Shown one piece after another: positions 5,601 through 6,816 of a DNA stretch of 6,816 bases. The position numbers and the translations under genes are program-made. Position 1 is the first letter of the stretch, and each line of letters starts with the position of its first letter. The notes beneath the pieces are model-generated. The model saw nothing but the letters and a program-made list of their open reading frames with translations, did not search any database and had not been told where the DNA came from. Source of the DNA: CAZVCJ01 sp964625745 (GTDB taxonomy: Bacteria > Chloroflexota > Anaerolineae > VGOG01); contig CAZVCJ010000204.1 of NCBI GenBank assembly GCA_964625745.1, forward strand, positions 1 to 6,816. Direction: 5' to 3'.

Positions 5601-6689
5601 CTACTCCTCCACGTCAGTCTGATCATTTGGCTGCCAGGGCAGCGCCAACCAACGGGCGGTGGCTTTTCTCAGTTGGACCATGTCCTCGCCCTGGGTCGCT
5701 GTCACTGAGAGTATCTCCTCCAGGATACGGCGTTGATGAACAGTGTCGATCCAGGCGATCGGCTGAGCTACCTGATGTCCTTCTGCGATTTTCTGAGCCA
5801 AACCGAAGTAGGTCCGGTAGTGTTGGTAGAGAGCCCACATGGTTTCCCACAACTCATCGTCGGCATAGGTTACTTTTAAGCCTTTCTCTTTAGCCTCTTT
5901 CCATCCAATTCGGTAGTGATGCGAGAAGAACTCGTCGGAAAAGGCGTTGACAATCTTTTCAATCTGCCCTTTCTCGGCATCTGGGTCCATGTGTGTGGAG
6001 AGCGCTTTGGTAGAAATCAGGCGAGACAAAGCATACGATTGTTGTATCGCTCCGATAGCCAAAGGATGGATCTTGTCGAACAACGCCGCTAAGATCGTCG
6101 CCAATGATTCCGGTGCAGAGTCGCCAATTTCGCTCTTGATGAACTCTACACAATGGCGCAGATCTTGCACCGATACGACTAGTGGCGGGTCTCCCTCTTT
6201 TCGGCTGGGGAGCAATGGGTGGGAGCGAGCAGGATCCACCGGACTCAGTTCGGACAGTGGTCCCATGACGATTTCATCTGCTCCCATCGCCAGATGAGTA
6301 GCCGCACTGTAGGCAATCCCCGGAATCAACACCGCGAAATGCTCCCCAAAGTCCCGGATCAGTGTGATCAACCTCCAAGGGATCTCTGTTTGCCCACCTG
6401 AACTGTGCAAGAAAAGATCCAGCCTGGGAACGCGACCTATCTCCCTCAGTTGCTCATAGACTTGTTCCACGACATCACCGCGTACCGTAACGTCTGGCCT
6501 GGTGACAAAGGTGAGCACGTGTGAAGTTCGGATTGCCTGTAGGCGGTTGATGAGAGAAAGTCCTTCCGCAGGGGAAGGGGGCACGAAATCCGGAGGGGAC
6601 TCAATTGCCACCTCAGCTTCTGTTGGTTCTTCCGCCGGAGGCAGGGGGGGACGTCGTAGCTGTTGTCGTCGCCTTGGTTTGGCGCTCAT
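5601..6689 (-). CDS. Serine dehydrogenase proteinase-like protein (SDH_sah, ClpP/SppA fold)
   Basis: A 362-aa soluble protein. Residues 1-43 are low-complexity: basic (RRRQQLRR), then proline/glutamate-rich, and probably disordered. The crotonase/ClpP-fold core follows: LDLFLHSSGG (90-99, the oxyanion-hole glycine region) and LIPGIAYSAATHLAMGADEIVMG (from 121), with the likely nucleophile Ser128 in AYSAAT where the family has AMSAGT, then PLSELSPVDP (144-153). SHHYRIGWKEAKEKGLKV (256-273) resembles the family's conserved C-terminal part. Such proteins are predicted serine peptidases; the substrate is unknown. There is no signal peptide or membrane segment, unlike SppA. The C-terminus WLALPWQPNDQTDVEE (347-362) is hydrophobic then acidic, and its final Glu codons form the Shine-Dalgarno of the toxin gene 6 bases downstream. 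AAGGAGG (6694-6700) supports the start. It occupies the place where a MazF-type toxin usually has its antitoxin; whether it acts so is inference. Confidence 0.82.
   Translation of the reverse strand: MSAKPRRRQQLRRPPLPPAEEPTEAEVAIESPPDFVPPSPAEGLSLINRLQAIRTSHVLTFVTRPDVTVRGDVVEQVYEQLREIGRVPRLDLFLHSSGGQTEIPWRLITLIRDFGEHFAVLIPGIAYSAATHLAMGADEIVMGPLSELSPVDPARSHPLLPSRKEGDPPLVVSVQDLRHCVEFIKSEIGDSAPESLATILAALFDKIHPLAIGAIQQSYALSRLISTKALSTHMDPDAEKGQIEKIVNAFSDEFFSHHYRIGWKEAKEKGLKVTYADDELWETMWALYQHYRTYFGLAQKIAEGHQVAQPIAWIDTVHQRRILEEILSVTATQGEDMVQLRKATARWLALPWQPNDQTDVEE
5604..5610 (-). promoter_or_regulatory. Ribosome binding site of the toxin gene, inside the end of the upstream gene
   Basis: GGAGGAG, formed by the last codons (Glu-Glu) of the SDH-like gene, 9 nt before the toxin ATG at 5594. 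This makes toxin translation likely to be coupled to, or occluded by, ribosomes finishing the upstream gene. Confidence 0.7.
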
Positions 6690-6771
6690 TGTTCCTCCTT
6701 TTGGCTATCGTCAGCCTCGCAAACTAACCGTGAGTCAGATTGTCCTACGGCTCCACCGAATGCTACTGGTC
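6690..6771. other. Intergenic gap before the SDH-like gene
   Basis: An 82-bp spacer after the upstream stop. Apart from the ribosome binding site I see no convincing -35/-10 pair and no hairpin with a T-run. Readthrough from the upstream hsd-like gene is therefore the simplest way to express the SDH-toxin pair, although a weak promoter cannot be excluded. Confidence 0.5.
6694..6700 (-). promoter_or_regulatory. Ribosome binding site of the SDH-like gene
   Basis: AAGGAGG on the minus strand, 4 nt from the ATG at 6689. The spacing is slightly short but the match is strong, and it settles the start. Confidence 0.7.
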
Positions 6772-6816
6772 TCACTCGCGGTTCTCATTCACCCGCACCT
6801 GCCCCGTCATCAACTG
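6772..6816 (-). CDS. hsdS: 3' end of a probable type I specificity subunit (HsdS), partial
   Basis: The frame open from the window edge reads QLMTGQVRVNENRE then TGA (6774-6772), 14 codons. HsdS proteins very commonly end in a helix followed by (L/Q)LLTGxVRV or LLTGKIRV. LMTGQVRV fits this well, and the gene would be the expected partner of the hsdR in this window, read on the same strand. Only 14 residues are visible, so this is a motif-level call. The remainder of the gene, and presumably hsdM, lie beyond the right edge. Confidence 0.6.
   Translation of the reverse strand, partial: QLMTGQVRVNENRE

Noticed and set aside
5601..6689. SDH-like gene considered as ClpP or SppA
   Set aside because: It lacks ClpP's length and Ser-His-Asp arrangement, and SppA's membrane anchor or signal peptide. 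The AYSAATHLAMGADEIVMG block and the C-terminal HHYRIGWKEAKEKGL region fit the SDH_sah branch better.

Overview
The window is about 6.8 kb of GC-rich (roughly 55-60% by eye) bacterial DNA. Apart from one small gene, everything reads on the minus strand. Two kinds of short repeat sit inside coding sequences: AGACTTCCGAAGTCT palindromes, and a C7...C7-aactct-G7 element that encodes PPRVGGERGG. From memory, such repeats are scattered through genomes of Chloroflexota (Anaerolineae/Chloroflexia types) and some cyanobacteria. A Chloroflexota-like source is therefore my best guess, but it is an inference.

In minus-strand transcription order, the right edge (6816-6772) holds the last 14 codons of a gene ending LMTGQVRV..., which looks like the C-terminus of a type I specificity subunit (HsdS). 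After 82 bp comes a 362-aa ClpP/SppA-fold protein of the serine dehydrogenase proteinase (SDH_sah) type (6689-5601). Six bases later starts a 143-aa PemK/MazF-like endoribonuclease toxin (5594-5163). A 95-aa plus-strand protein of unknown function (4887-5174) runs towards the toxin gene and overlaps it tail to tail by 12 bp. This small gene has its own near-consensus promoter, a strong Shine-Dalgarno sequence, and an intrinsic terminator that lies inside the toxin coding sequence. Divergent from it is a complete type I restriction subunit HsdR (4812-1852). HsdR is coupled by an ATGA overlap to a YgjP/DUF45 (M48-like, HELVH) metallopeptidase (1855-1310), and an MFS transporter of FLVCR-like character (1254-25) follows.

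The window therefore appears to be the 3' half of a type I restriction-modification island, with hsdM and most of hsdS lying beyond the right edge. A protease-fold gene, a MazF-like toxin and an orphan small gene are inserted between hsdS and hsdR. No MazE-like antitoxin is visible, and the protease-fold gene occupies the position an antitoxin normally takes. A plausible but unproven reading is a guarded restriction system in which the embedded pair stabilises the locus or acts as a second, abortive layer of defence. The YgjP-type peptidase may act on or with HsdR. The transporter at the left may be a downstream passenger.
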